This document shows, piece by piece, positions 9,701-17,838 of a DNA stretch of 18,986 nt (position 1 is the stretch's first letter; every line of letters starts with the position of its first letter). Under the pieces are notes generated by a model that was not told the origin of the DNA, made no database searches, and saw only the letters and a list, made by a program, of their open reading frames with translations. A program made the translations under genes and the position numbers. Where the stretch lies: contig JBBSSJ010000053.1 of the NCBI GenBank assembly GCA_038242095.1, forward strand, positions 1 through 18,986. The letters run 5' to 3'. The stretch is from Persicitalea sp038242095 (GTDB taxonomy: Bacteria > Bacteroidota > Bacteroidia > Cytophagales > Spirosomataceae).

Positions 9701-10300
9701 TTGAAACTAGCTGTACAAAACGATCTGGAAATTTGGAATAGGTTTCGGAGGGGCGACCGGGAGGCGTTTGCCAGGATATTTGAATTGCATTACAGGCAGC
9801 TTTATTCCTATGGCAAACAATTTCTGGTGGACGTGTCCCTGACGGAAGACGCTATTCAAGATCTTTTCATTAGTCTCTGGCGCACCCGCGAAAATTTATC
9901 CGAAGTCGATAATATCAAATTTTACCTATTCCGCAGCCTGCGTCGCAACATTCGGCGCCTCTCGGAACGACAGCAGCGAATGCAGCCGCAGGATATTTTC
10001 CTGGCTACGGCTGATCATGCTCTACTAAGCCACACCCCCGATTTTGTGCATGGTGACGACGAATCTCTGCTGACGCGCCGCCTGAATGCCCTCATCGAAG
10101 ACCTCCCCCGACGACAGCGGGAAGTCATTCTGCTCCGCTATTACCAAAAATTTTCGACCGAGGAAATCGCCCTCATCATGAGCATCACCGAAAAGACCGT
10201 CCGCAACACCCTCTTCAATGCCATGACTACGCTGCGAGGTAGTTCCAGTTTACTCAAAGCCTGTTTGGGAATAACCCTTACTATTCTTTTATTTTTCTGA
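9701..10300 (+). CDS. ECF RNA polymerase sigma factor (FecI-like), TTG start
   Basis: A 199-residue sigma factor. Region 2 spans about residues 8-85 (IWNRFRRGDREAFARIFELH, AIQDLFISLWRTRE, NIKFYLFRSLRRNIRRL) and region 4 about 128-180 (LPRRQREVILLRYYQKFSTE then SITEKTVRNTLFNAM). The frame begins with TTG at 9701; no ATG or GTG occurs nearby in frame and the sequence right after it aligns with the usual N-terminus, so TTG is the likely start. Like the sigma at 4633-5250 it ends in a hydrophobic tail (ACLGITLTILLFF), a possible membrane anchor. First gene of the plus-strand operon; it should act on this operon together with the FecR protein encoded next. Confidence 0.94.
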   Translation: MKLAVQNDLEIWNRFRRGDREAFARIFELHYRQLYSYGKQFLVDVSLTEDAIQDLFISLWRTRENLSEVDNIKFYLFRSLRRNIRRLSERQQRMQPQDIFLATADHALLSHTPDFVHGDDESLLTRRLNALIEDLPRRQREVILLRYYQKFSTEEIALIMSITEKTVRNTLFNAMTTLRGSSSLLKACLGITLTILLFF

Positions 10301-10442
10301 TTATCAGATTTTTCAAGGCCTATGACACACTTGGTAGGCGAAACAAATATTCCTTTTTGCAAAAAAGTAGCATTCTGAGTGGGTCAGATTTCTGAGCGAG
10401 GCCTTTATCCCCTTAGAACTGCCGATAATCAGCCGCTCAGCT

Positions 10443-11552
10443 TTGGAAAAATACTGCCTTTTTACCGTTGACGAATTCATCCGGGATGACCATTTCCGCG
10501 CGTGGATACTCGCCAGTCATCCCGAAGTCGACCGTTTTTGGCTGGATTTTCAGACGCGCTACCCCGAGCGGAAAGCATTTCTCATGGCAGCCAGGGTACT
10601 TTTCATTTCTCTGCATGAGTTACAAGCCATCCCCACCGACGCGCAGGGAAGGCGTATGTGGGCGGTCATCAACGAATCAACCACTCCCGGCGCTTACACC
10701 GGAAGGCGAGAAGAAATGAGAACAGGCACTTTGTGCCCTATCTGGCGCTGGCTTTCGGTCGCCGCCGTAGTGCTGGCCACGCTGGGCTTGGGCTGGTTTA
10801 TTTTTCAGAAAAATATTGGAAAATCTGCTTTCCGGGCCGGGCAGATTGCAGAATCGGCGCTTCCAGCGATTGAGAGAAAAAACTCCACTGACCTACCCCA
10901 GTATTTTCTTTTGAGCGACGGTAGTCGCCTCATTGTCTATCCGGGCAGTCAGGTCAGCTACGCCAGTTCCTTCAAGGCAGATACGCGGGAGATAATTCTT
11001 TCGGGAAAAGGATATTTTGAAGTAACAGCGGATGAAACAAAACCCTTCATCGTGTACGCCAATCAGTTGGTCACCAAGGTAGTAGGAACAAGCTTCATCG
11101 TCGACGCCTTCGTGGAAAGTACATCGCCCAGGGTGGAAGTACACACGGGCAAGGTGAAGGTTTTTACGCTGGAAAAGTTTCGCGCAGCGCAGCGGGGACG
11201 GCTCGAAGAAATGGTGCTACTTACCGCCAATCAGCAAACCAGCTACAACGCCACAAAGAAGAACTTCACTACCAGCCCAATTCCTATTCCCAACACAACC
11301 AACGCCCAGGGCACCCGCCGCGACTTCAATTTTCAGAACGTAGCCGTGGCGCATGTGTTCAAAACGCTGGAAGAATCGTACGGGGTGACGATCGAGTACA
11401 ATCAGCAAGCTTTGAAAAATTGCAACATCACCGCGCCCCTGGACATTGAGCCGCTCTTTCGCCAGCTCGACATCGTGTGCCAGACCATCGGGGCCACCTA
11501 CGAAGTATTTGAAACACGAATCGTGGTATCGGGGCCGGGATGCGATCTTTGA
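10443..11552 (+). CDS. FecR-type anti-sigma factor, TTG start
   Basis: A 369-residue inner-membrane anti-sigma regulator. The cytoplasmic N-terminus is residues 1-101, one membrane helix lies at about 102-121 (RWLSVAAVVLATLGLGWFIF), the FecR domain at about 150-255 (FLLSDGSRLIVYPGSQVSYA, ILSGKGYFEV, VVGTSFIVDAF, VHTGKVKVF), and a DUF4974-like domain at about 292-365 (DFNFQNVAVAHVFKTLEESY). The start is a TTG whose first residues (MEKYCLFTVDEFIRDD) align with the other FecR in this window (MKYDNFSLEDFLTDD), which supports it. It lies 142 bp after the sigma gene, a stretch in which I see no clear signal, and 50 bp before the SusC gene. Confidence 0.94.
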   Translation: MEKYCLFTVDEFIRDDHFRAWILASHPEVDRFWLDFQTRYPERKAFLMAARVLFISLHELQAIPTDAQGRRMWAVINESTTPGAYTGRREEMRTGTLCPIWRWLSVAAVVLATLGLGWFIFQKNIGKSAFRAGQIAESALPAIERKNSTDLPQYFLLSDGSRLIVYPGSQVSYASSFKADTREIILSGKGYFEVTADETKPFIVYANQLVTKVVGTSFIVDAFVESTSPRVEVHTGKVKVFTLEKFRAAQRGRLEEMVLLTANQQTSYNATKKNFTTSPIPIPNTTNAQGTRRDFNFQNVAVAHVFKTLEESYGVTIEYNQQALKNCNITAPLDIEPLFRQLDIVCQTIGATYEVFETRIVVSGPGCDL

Positions 11553-11602
11553 TTTGCAAACGTTTAACTCAACTAATTTTTCATTTACCAAACTCAAACC
11601 TT

Positions 11603-14600
11603 ATGCAAAATTTACTACGATTTTTTTCACCACCGCGCCGCCTGATGGGCATCGCCTGCTTGCAATGCACCTTTGTGCTGGCCTTTGGGGGTCTGTCGCT
11701 GGCCAGCGATGGCATGGCCCAGCAAGTGTTGGATCAGCGAATTACGGTGCAGGTTAAAAACAAACCCATGTCTACCGTGCTGCAAAGCCTGGAAAAAGCG
11801 GCCAAAGTGCGCTTTGCCTACATTCCTCAGTTGATTACGGCGGGTCAGAAACTGTCAGTCGAAGCGGAGAACGAAACTTTGCGGTCGGTGCTGGACCGGG
11901 TGTTACTACCCAACGGCCTGGCTTACGAAGTGTCGGACAATTTTATAGTGTTGAAAAAATTGGAAAGCAAAAGTTCTTTCAAAACCACCGAGCGAAATGC
12001 GCCCGAAAGCGCAGACGTCAGCGTTTCCGGTAAAATCACCGACGAAAAAAACAGCCCGCTGCCGGGCGTGAGCGTAGTGCTGAAAGGTACCCAGCGAGGC
12101 ACGGCGACCAACACCAGCGGTGAGTACACGCTGAACGTACCCGATCAGTCGGCGGTGCTGGTGTTCAGTTTCGTAGGCTACAAGAGTCAGGAAGTGACGG
12201 TGGGTAGCCAAAGCAGCATCGACCTTTCGCTCCTCCCCGACGACAACGCTTTGGACGAGGTGGTGGTGGTAGGCTACGGCACGCAGAAAAAAGTAAACGT
12301 CATCGGTTCGGTTTCGCAGATTACCTCCGAGAACATCGAGAATCGGCCCGTCACCCAGGTTTCGCAGGCCATCACGGGGCAGATGCCGGGCGTCACCGTT
12401 ACCCAAAGCACGGGCCGTCCGGGCGCGAGCGGCGGAACCATCCGGGTGCGGGGCGTGGGTTCGTTCGGCGCGACGCCCGACGCGCTGGTGCTGATCGATG
12501 GCATTCCGGGCAGCATGAACGATGTCAATCCCAACGACATCAAAACAATCTCGGTTCTAAAAGACGCTTCTTCGGCGGCGATTTACGGGGCCAGATCGGC
12601 CAATGGAGTAGTTTTGATTACCACCAAACTGGGCGTTTCCGATAAGTTGTCCGTCAGCTACGATGGCTACACGGGTTTCAATAGCCCCACCAAATTACCC
12701 GATTTTGTCAATTCGTGGGAATACGCCGATATGTTCAACATTGCCTCGGGCAGCAATAGTTTTTCGGCGGACGACATTGCGAAATACAAGTCCCAAAGCG
12801 ATCCCGACAACTACCCCAACACCCGGTTCCTGGAAGATTTGCTTTCGCGAAATGGTCACCAGACCCAGCACACGATTACGCTCAACGGCGGCAACGAGAA
12901 CAATAAGTTCTTTCTTTCGGGCGGCATTTTGCAGCAGCAGGGTATTGTCCCAAAGAATAATTTCAGTCGCTTCAACCAACGGCTGAATTTGCAGAATAAA
13001 ATCGGACGAAATTTGGAGTTAATCACCCGGTTGTCCGGCTCGATTTCGAAGCGGGAAGAGCCTCAGGCGACGGGTAATAAAGGGGGCGACCTTCCCAGTC
13101 AGCTTATTCAGAATGCGGTCAGGTACCCGGCCATATTTTTGGGACAGGCCTCCAATGGGGATTTTGGCGTCGGACCCGAAAGCGGCGGCACATCTAAGGC
13201 TTGGTTGCAGTCCGACTCTTACTTCCGGGCCCCGAACTATCGCTTCGGTATCAACACCAAACTGGACTGGAAGCCGCTGGCGGGGCTAACGCTTTCGGCC
13301 ATTGGAGGTTATAACTTCACGCTGCTCGAGCGTCGATCGTATTTGGCTTCGCAACGGCTCAACGACCAGGTTACGCTGAATCAATCGTCGCTGGATCAAT
13401 TCAGTAACAAGGAGATATACAAAACGATGCAGTTTATCGGTGATTACAACAAAGATATTGGCCATCACTCATTCGGTGCCTTGATCGGTTATGCCTTTGA
13501 GCAGCAGGACTACTCCTACTTCGACGGCTACCGCCAGAATTTCCCCAGCAATCAGTACACGGTCCTTGATTTGGGAGGGCTGGAAAACCAGCAAAGCGGC
13601 GGTTATGATGCCGCCTGGGCAATCCAGTCGTTGTTTTCCCGCTTGAAGTACAGTTTCATGGAAAAATACCTTTTTGAGGTAACGGTCAGAAACGACGGCT
13701 CGTCGCGCTTTCCGAGCGGGCAGAAGTATGCCTTGTTTCCCTCCGCCGCCGTGGGCTGGCGCATCGCGCAGGAGCCCTTCATGAAATCCCTCAACTGGCT
13801 TTCTGATTTGAAGCTGAAGGCTTCTTACGGCGTGCTGGGCAACCAGAATATAGGCAATTACCCCTACCAGCAGGTACTGGCGGCGGGCCGCAACTACCCC
13901 TTCGGCAGTACGCTCAATGTGGGGGCCGCCTACTCCAACTACACCGATCCGAACATCAAATGGGAAAGTACCAAAACCTTTGATTTTGGGGTCGAGTCGG
14001 CATTTTTCAATAATAAGCTGACGTTCAACGTCACGTATTTCGACCGACAGACCAGCGACATTCTCTTCAAGCCTTCTTCCAGTGTGTCGTCGGTTTTGGG
14101 CGTGACAATCGGAGAGACCAACACGGGGGGCATGTCGAACAAGGGTTGGGAGTTCGATTTTGGCCACCGGAACCGCTTCAAAGATTTCAGCTATTCAATA
14201 AATGGCAATTTTACCATTATCAATAACAAAGTCGTAACGCTGGGCTTAGGCAATGTCAATCAGCCCAACGGCTTGGTGGGCAACGGTACCGACCTGTTTA
14301 TCGGTTACCCCATGCAGATGTACTACGGCTATGTTTCCGACGGAGTCTTCCTTAATCCCGACGAAATTAAGCAGTGGCCGGATCAGACCAAGGTGACGCC
14401 AAAGGCCCAGGCGGGAGACTTCCGCTATAAGGACATCAGTGGCCCGGACGGAGTCCCCGACGGGAAAGTCGATCCTACCTACGACCGCACCTACTTGGGC
14501 AGCCAGATTCCAAAATACACCTTTGGCACAAACCTTGGTTTTACCTACAAATCCTTTGACTTCTCGGCCTTTCTCCAGGGGGTTTCCGGCGTAAGCGGTC

Positions 14601-14995
14601 GGCTCGACGGCTACGCGGGGTTTGCCTTCAATAATTTGGGTAACATCCAGCGGTGGCAGATGGACGGCCGATTCAACCCCGACAATCCGACGCGTTACCC
14701 CGACTACCCACGCCTGGAAGTGATCAGTAACAGCGGGACGCCTAACACAGTCGTTTCGGATTTTTGGACACTCGATGCATCGTATCTTCGAATCAAGAAT
14801 ATGCAAATCGGGTACAGCCTGCCGGAAAAATGGCTGAAACCTATTCGCGTAAGCAGAACCAGGATTTACGCCAGCGCCGAAAACCTACTGACTTTCAGTA
14901 AGTATCGCCAGGGCTGGGACCCTGAAATCAACGGCGGCGGGTCGTACTACCCCATTCTGCGAACCATCACTTTTGGCATCAACCTTAAGCTTTAA
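11603..14995 (+). CDS. SusC/RagA-family TonB-dependent outer-membrane transducer with STN domain
   Basis: 1130 residues from the ATG at 11603, chosen because it opens a plausible signal peptide (MQNLLRFFSPPRRLMGIACL then a hydrophobic stretch, cut near SDGMA-QQV). An upstream ATG at 11540 would overlap the FecR gene and add 21 odd residues. An STN domain (about 45-118) is followed by a carboxypeptidase-regulatory-like domain (about 137-212, SPLPGVSVVLKGTQRGTATN), the TonB-box-like EVVVVGYGTQ, a plug (RVRGVGSFG, LVLIDGIPGSMN, DASSAAIYGARSANGV), and a complete barrel ending in an aromatic-poor KL. It imports an unidentified nutrient with the SusD protein encoded 6 bp downstream and should relay substrate binding to FecR through the STN domain. 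Intact. Confidence 0.97.
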   Translation: MQNLLRFFSPPRRLMGIACLQCTFVLAFGGLSLASDGMAQQVLDQRITVQVKNKPMSTVLQSLEKAAKVRFAYIPQLITAGQKLSVEAENETLRSVLDRVLLPNGLAYEVSDNFIVLKKLESKSSFKTTERNAPESADVSVSGKITDEKNSPLPGVSVVLKGTQRGTATNTSGEYTLNVPDQSAVLVFSFVGYKSQEVTVGSQSSIDLSLLPDDNALDEVVVVGYGTQKKVNVIGSVSQITSENIENRPVTQVSQAITGQMPGVTVTQSTGRPGASGGTIRVRGVGSFGATPDALVLIDGIPGSMNDVNPNDIKTISVLKDASSAAIYGARSANGVVLITTKLGVSDKLSVSYDGYTGFNSPTKLPDFVNSWEYADMFNIASGSNSFSADDIAKYKSQSDPDNYPNTRFLEDLLSRNGHQTQHTITLNGGNENNKFFLSGGILQQQGIVPKNNFSRFNQRLNLQNKIGRNLELITRLSGSISKREEPQATGNKGGDLPSQLIQNAVRYPAIFLGQASNGDFGVGPESGGTSKAWLQSDSYFRAPNYRFGINTKLDWKPLAGLTLSAIGGYNFTLLERRSYLASQRLNDQVTLNQSSLDQFSNKEIYKTMQFIGDYNKDIGHHSFGALIGYAFEQQDYSYFDGYRQNFPSNQYTVLDLGGLENQQSGGYDAAWAIQSLFSRLKYSFMEKYLFEVTVRNDGSSRFPSGQKYALFPSAAVGWRIAQEPFMKSLNWLSDLKLKASYGVLGNQNIGNYPYQQVLAAGRNYPFGSTLNVGAAYSNYTDPNIKWESTKTFDFGVESAFFNNKLTFNVTYFDRQTSDILFKPSSSVSSVLGVTIGETNTGGMSNKGWEFDFGHRNRFKDFSYSINGNFTIINNKVVTLGLGNVNQPNGLVGNGTDLFIGYPMQMYYGYVSDGVFLNPDEIKQWPDQTKVTPKAQAGDFRYKDISGPDGVPDGKVDPTYDRTYLGSQIPKYTFGTNLGFTYKSFDFSAFLQGVSGVSGRLDGYAGFAFNNLGNIQRWQMDGRFNPDNPTRYPDYPRLEVISNSGTPNTVVSDFWTLDASYLRIKNMQIGYSLPEKWLKPIRVSRTRIYASAENLLTFSKYRQGWDPEINGGGSYYPILRTITFGINLKL

Positions 14996-15001
14996 CCGAC
15001 C

Positions 15002-16654
15002 ATGAATTTATATAAAAAACTTACGAAGCAAGCAGGCCGGTGTTCACTCGTTGCCCTGGTGCTAATTTCGCTTTCTTGCGGCAAAGAGCTGGAACAATTT
15101 CCCAGCAACTCTTTTTCTAAAGACAACTTCTGGACTTCCGAGGCCAACGCCAATATCGCTCTTACCGGGGCGTACCGGGGAGCCATCAATTATGGCACCC
15201 AGACCGTGCCTTCTGATTGGTGGACCTACTGCGGGGTCATTTTCATTGAATTCGCTACTGATAACGCCTACGACCGCCGGGGCGACAATTCTACCCTGAA
15301 TCGCCTCACGAACGGCACTTTGTTGCCCGACAACAACGTCATCTACGGCTACTGGGAGGGTTCTTACAAGCGCATCGCTATCTGCAATGATTTTCTGGAA
15401 AACATCGACAAGGTGGCGATGGACAAAGGTAAAATCGCCCGCATGAAGGCCGAGGTAAAGTTCATTCGGGCGACGCAGTATTTCTATCTGTCGCAATACT
15501 TCGGCTCAGTCCCGCTGGTGCAGAAAACACTAAAGCCCGACGAGGCCAATAACGTGGATAAGGCTTCAAAGGCGGAAATAGTGCAGTTTGTCATCACCGA
15601 GCTGACTTCTGCCATTGAGGCTTTGCCCTATTTTGGAAAACTGAGCAGTAACGAAATCGGCCGGGCCAGCAAGCAGGCGGCGCAAGGGTTTTTAGGCCGG
15701 ATGTATTTGGGCGAGAAAAAATACGCTGAGGCTGCTGCCGCTTTCAAACAAATCATCGACAAGGGGGATAACAAAATTGACCCTGATTATCAGTCACTTT
15801 TCCTGCCTTCCAATGAGAATAGCAGCGAAAACATTTTCAGTGTCCAGTTTCTGGCCGGACAGGCCCCCAATTCTCTCACGCAACACGCATTACCAGCGGT
15901 GTCTTCGGGCTGGCATCTGATGAATCCGCTTGGCAATCTGGCCGACGCCTACGGGTTCGATGACGGTACCCCTCTTTCCTATGCCGATCCACGCTTCAAA
16001 GTCAGCGATATGGGGGCCAACCGCGACCCGCGCTTCCGCTACAATTTCCTGTGGGATGGCGCTAAGTTTGGCAACAAGACCTACGTTTGCCACCCGGACT
16101 CCACCAAGTCGCTCGACCAGTTGACCTATTCCAAGCAGGCCACCCGCACGGGTTACGGGATGCGAAAATTCCTGGACGAAAACTTCTCCGGCAACCTCCA
16201 AACCGACTACGGTACCAACCTCCCCGTTATTCGCTATGCCGAAGTTTTGTTGAGTTATCTGGAAGCCGAACTGGAAGGTGGCAAGCCCGTTTCGCAGGAG
16301 TTACTGGATTTGACTATTAACGCGATCAGAACGCGGCCTTCGGTGAAGCTGCCTCCCCTGAAAGCGATTTCCGCCGAGCAACTACGCCCCCTAATGCGCA
16401 ACGAGCGGCGCATCGAGCTGGCGTTTGAAGGGCAGCGGCTTTGGGATATTTTCCGCTGGGAAATCGGCGAGCAGGTGTTGAAAGGCGATTTCTGGGGCGC
16501 GCCTTTTCCGAATTCAACACTACTACCGAAAGTATCCAAAAAGCCTGATCCCCAAAAAAGGTGGTTCGTGACGACCAAGAATTTCCGCAAGCAGGACTAC
16601 GTGTGGCCCATTCCGCAGTCGGAGGTCAACGTGAATCCGAAGCTGGCGAAGTAG
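15002..16654 (+). CDS. RagB/SusD-family nutrient-binding lipoprotein
   Basis: 550 residues with a lipoprotein signal, LVALVLISLSC, lipidation at Cys26. The SusD fold is shown by the N-terminal NFWTSEANANIALTGAYRG, the TPR-like segment around MKAEVKFIRATQYFYLSQYF with GSVPLV, ALPYFG..GRASKQAAQGFLGRMYL, and the C-terminal PVIRYAEVLLSYLEAELEGG, RNERRIELAFEGQRLWDIFRW and DYVWPIPQSEVNVNP. It is the lid/binding partner of the SusC encoded 6 bp upstream. No polysaccharide lyase or glycoside hydrolase gene is next to it, so this pair is not obviously a glycan-degradation locus. Last gene of the operon, followed by a terminator. Confidence 0.97.
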   Translation: MNLYKKLTKQAGRCSLVALVLISLSCGKELEQFPSNSFSKDNFWTSEANANIALTGAYRGAINYGTQTVPSDWWTYCGVIFIEFATDNAYDRRGDNSTLNRLTNGTLLPDNNVIYGYWEGSYKRIAICNDFLENIDKVAMDKGKIARMKAEVKFIRATQYFYLSQYFGSVPLVQKTLKPDEANNVDKASKAEIVQFVITELTSAIEALPYFGKLSSNEIGRASKQAAQGFLGRMYLGEKKYAEAAAAFKQIIDKGDNKIDPDYQSLFLPSNENSSENIFSVQFLAGQAPNSLTQHALPAVSSGWHLMNPLGNLADAYGFDDGTPLSYADPRFKVSDMGANRDPRFRYNFLWDGAKFGNKTYVCHPDSTKSLDQLTYSKQATRTGYGMRKFLDENFSGNLQTDYGTNLPVIRYAEVLLSYLEAELEGGKPVSQELLDLTINAIRTRPSVKLPPLKAISAEQLRPLMRNERRIELAFEGQRLWDIFRWEIGEQVLKGDFWGAPFPNSTLLPKVSKKPDPQKRWFVTTKNFRKQDYVWPIPQSEVNVNPKLAK

Positions 16655-16668
16655 ATCTTTCTCATTGA

Positions 16669-16713
16669 TAATGCAAAAAGCTGTCGGGCGATTGCCGACA
16701 GCTTTTTGCATTA
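16669..16713. terminator. Bidirectional intrinsic terminator after the SusCD operon
   Basis: Perfect 19-bp inverted repeat, TAATGCAAAAAGCTGTCGG at 16669-16687 and its complement at 16695-16713, loop of 7. The A5/T5 tracts lie inside the stem flanking the GC-rich core, so it can end transcripts from both sides: SusD from the left and the former dipeptidase gene from the right. Confidence 0.9.
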
Positions 16714-16726
16714 CCGAGAGATGAGT

Positions 16727-16810
16727 TCAGGCCCACGTATCACTCAATAACCGGAGCCAGTTGCCGTGCAATATTTTCTCGATATCCTTTTGCGAATACC
16801 CTCTGTCGAT
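16727..16810 (-). pseudogene. C-terminal scrap of an M19-type (membrane) dipeptidase gene
   Basis: The minus strand reads IDRGYSQKDIEKILHGNW followed by LRLLSDTWA and a stop at 16727-16729. This matches the C-terminal signature of M19 renal-dipeptidase-like enzymes (RGYSxxDIxKILGGNxLRV). Homology ends abruptly near 16810; just upstream in frame is a stop codon and then, 31 bp on, the end of an insertion sequence. The body of the gene is not on the far side of the insertion sequence, so insertion was accompanied by deletion or other rearrangement. Only 28 codons remain. Confidence 0.75.
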
Positions 16811-16841
16811 TGAGCATTATTGGCAATTGACAGAACAACAT

Positions 16842-16888
16842 TGGCCTAGTTTAAAGAAACGGGGGTAGTGTTCCAGATTACTGGACAT
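16842..16888 (+). repeat. Left terminal inverted repeat of the IS
   Basis: Begins TGGCCTAGTTTAAAGAAACG and ends TTCCAGATTACTGGACAT. It matches the reverse complement of 18116-18162 except for three positions in the middle (16865, 16866, 16868). Confidence 0.93.
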
Positions 16889-16897
16889 GAGACGGTA

Positions 16898-16930
16898 TTT
16901 GAAAAAAGCGGGTGACCCGTGGTAAATTTG
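16898..16930 (+). promoter_or_regulatory. Promoter of the IS transposase
   Basis: TTTG at 16898-16901 and TAAATTTG at 16923-16930 with a 21-base spacer fit the Bacteroidota -33 TTTG / -7 TAnnTTTG arrangement. The transposase ATG follows 30 bases later. The spacer contains a GC-rich palindrome (CGGGTGACCCG, 16909-16919) that could bind a regulator or hinder transcription; this is inference. Confidence 0.65.
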
Positions 16931-16974
16931 TGTTCGCTAAAACTTATCAACCTTACCCCTATGGCCAAGCCATC

Positions 16975-16990
16975 GCACCGGCGGCCCGGT
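16975..16990 (+). repeat. 16-nt GC mini-hairpin, copy 1
   Basis: GCACCGGCGGCCCGGT. Perfect 5-bp stem ACCGG/CCGGT around the loop CGGC. Followed at once by CTTCACC. Removal joins CCA TCC TTC ACC (P-S-F-T) in the transposase. Confidence 0.85.
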
Positions 16991-17112
16991 CTTCACCAAA
17001 TGTAGAAGGTTCTTTCCTGATCTACCAGAACACATTTCCCAAAATTTAATGCTGGTCTGCTCAGCCATCGTTTTGGCTCGGTCTACCAATTTGAACGTCC
17101 TTAAAGATTATG

Positions 17113-17128
17113 GCACGGGCCACCCCGC
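17113..17128 (+). repeat. 16-nt GC mini-hairpin, copy 2
   Basis: GCACGGGCCACCCCGC. Stem CGGG/CCCG, loop CCAC; with flanks the stem can extend by GCA/TGC past a one-base bulge. Followed by TGCCTCAA. Removal joins GAT TAT GTG CCT CAA. Confidence 0.85.
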
Positions 17129-17187
17129 TGCCTCAACTCTTGGACAATGATCGCACCAAAGCAGATTCGCACTACAAGCGGCTTATC

Positions 17188-17203
17188 GCAGCGGCGACCC
17201 GGC
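17188..17203 (+). repeat. 16-nt GC mini-hairpin, copy 3
   Basis: GCAGCGGCGACCCGGC. Stem CGG/CCG, loop CGAC; an alternative 6-bp stem AGCGGC/GCCGCT uses the right flank. Followed by CGCTTCTT. Removal joins CTT ATC CGC TTC TTC. Confidence 0.85.
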
Positions 17204-17388
17204 CGCTTCTTCAGATTAGCGAGGCCCAATCGATTGGTCATTTGTATCCTTCAATTCGTTTTTCGGCTCTTTCAAAGCCGCTTCACTCATATGATCCTGG
17301 ACGCCACAACTTGGCGGGTTGGCCAGAAACCAATCCACTTGTTAACCTTGTGCATTCTCTATCGGGATACCGCCATTCCCATCTATTG

Positions 17389-17404
17389 ACGGTCGGCCGC
17401 TGCC
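17389..17404 (+). repeat. 16-nt GC insertion, copy 4 (divergent)
   Basis: ACGGTCGGCCGCTGCC. Weaker fold: CGGT/GCCG (one G-U pair) with an 8-nt loop. Followed by GCTTCAAC. Removal restores TAT TGG CTT CAA, giving the conserved Tyr-Trp of IS4 transposases. Confidence 0.8.
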
Positions 17405-17532
17405 GCTTCAACTCAACAAGAAAGGCCACAGCAGCGAGGTGGAACGACAGCAGTTGATGACCGAGGCATTGCTTTGCCACCGCTTACGGGGTAAAATTTT
17501 GTTGGCAGACCGAGAATATATTGGCGAAAATC

Positions 17533-17548
17533 GGACCGCCGATGCGGT
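17533..17548 (+). repeat. 16-nt GC mini-hairpin, copy 5
   Basis: GGACCGCCGATGCGGT. Perfect 5-bp stem ACCGC/GCGGT, loop CGAT; the innermost pair is C-G where other copies have G-C. Followed by GGCTTCGC. Taking the segment one base earlier (17532-17547) restores GAA AAT TGG CTT with the expected Trp. Confidence 0.85.
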
Positions 17549-17621
17549 GGCTTCGCTATCTTTGCCTGGAAGGAATCGACTTTGTGATTCGGCTCAGTGC
17601 CGGTTGTTATCGGCTACCGGT

Positions 17622-17637
17622 CAGCGCAGCCCCTGGC
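17622..17637 (+). repeat. 16-nt GC insertion, copy 6 (divergent)
   Basis: CAGCGCAGCCCCTGGC. With flanking bases it folds as GGTCAG/CTGGCC (one U-G pair) with an 8-nt loop. Followed by CCAGTTCA. Removal joins CTA CCG GTC CAG TTC ATC. Confidence 0.7.
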
Positions 17638-17788
17638 CCAGTTCATCCTGAATGGCTGTTCGTTGTCTATCGTGATGCTCAAAAACCCAAAAAACGATCC
17701 TGACGAACCCCTTTTATACTTCATTTCCAGCCTGGTTCATAAAGTCAAGATCACGGAAGCTTACCGTCGTCGCTGGCGGATCGAGACG

Positions 17789-17804
17789 GCACCGGCCGCC
17801 CGGG
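17789..17804 (+). repeat. 16-nt GC mini-hairpin, copy 7
   Basis: GCACCGGCCGCCCGGG, identical to copy 1 at 14 of 16 positions. Stem CCGG/CCGG, loop CCGC. Followed by TGCTTCAA. Removal joins ATC GAG ACG TGC TTC AAG, restoring the sequence after the catalytic Glu. Confidence 0.9.
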
Positions 17805-17838
17805 TGCTTCAAGCATTTGAAAACACAGGGCTTCAACC

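Noticed and set aside
11540..11602. Upstream ATG for the second SusC gene
   Set aside because: It would overlap the FecR stop and place 21 residues before a normal signal peptide; the ATG at 11603 fits better.
16908..16923. Possible ninth 16-nt element in the IS leader
   Set aside because: It lies in the promoter spacer; removing it would cut the -33/-7 spacing from 21 to about 5 bases, so it is probably native.
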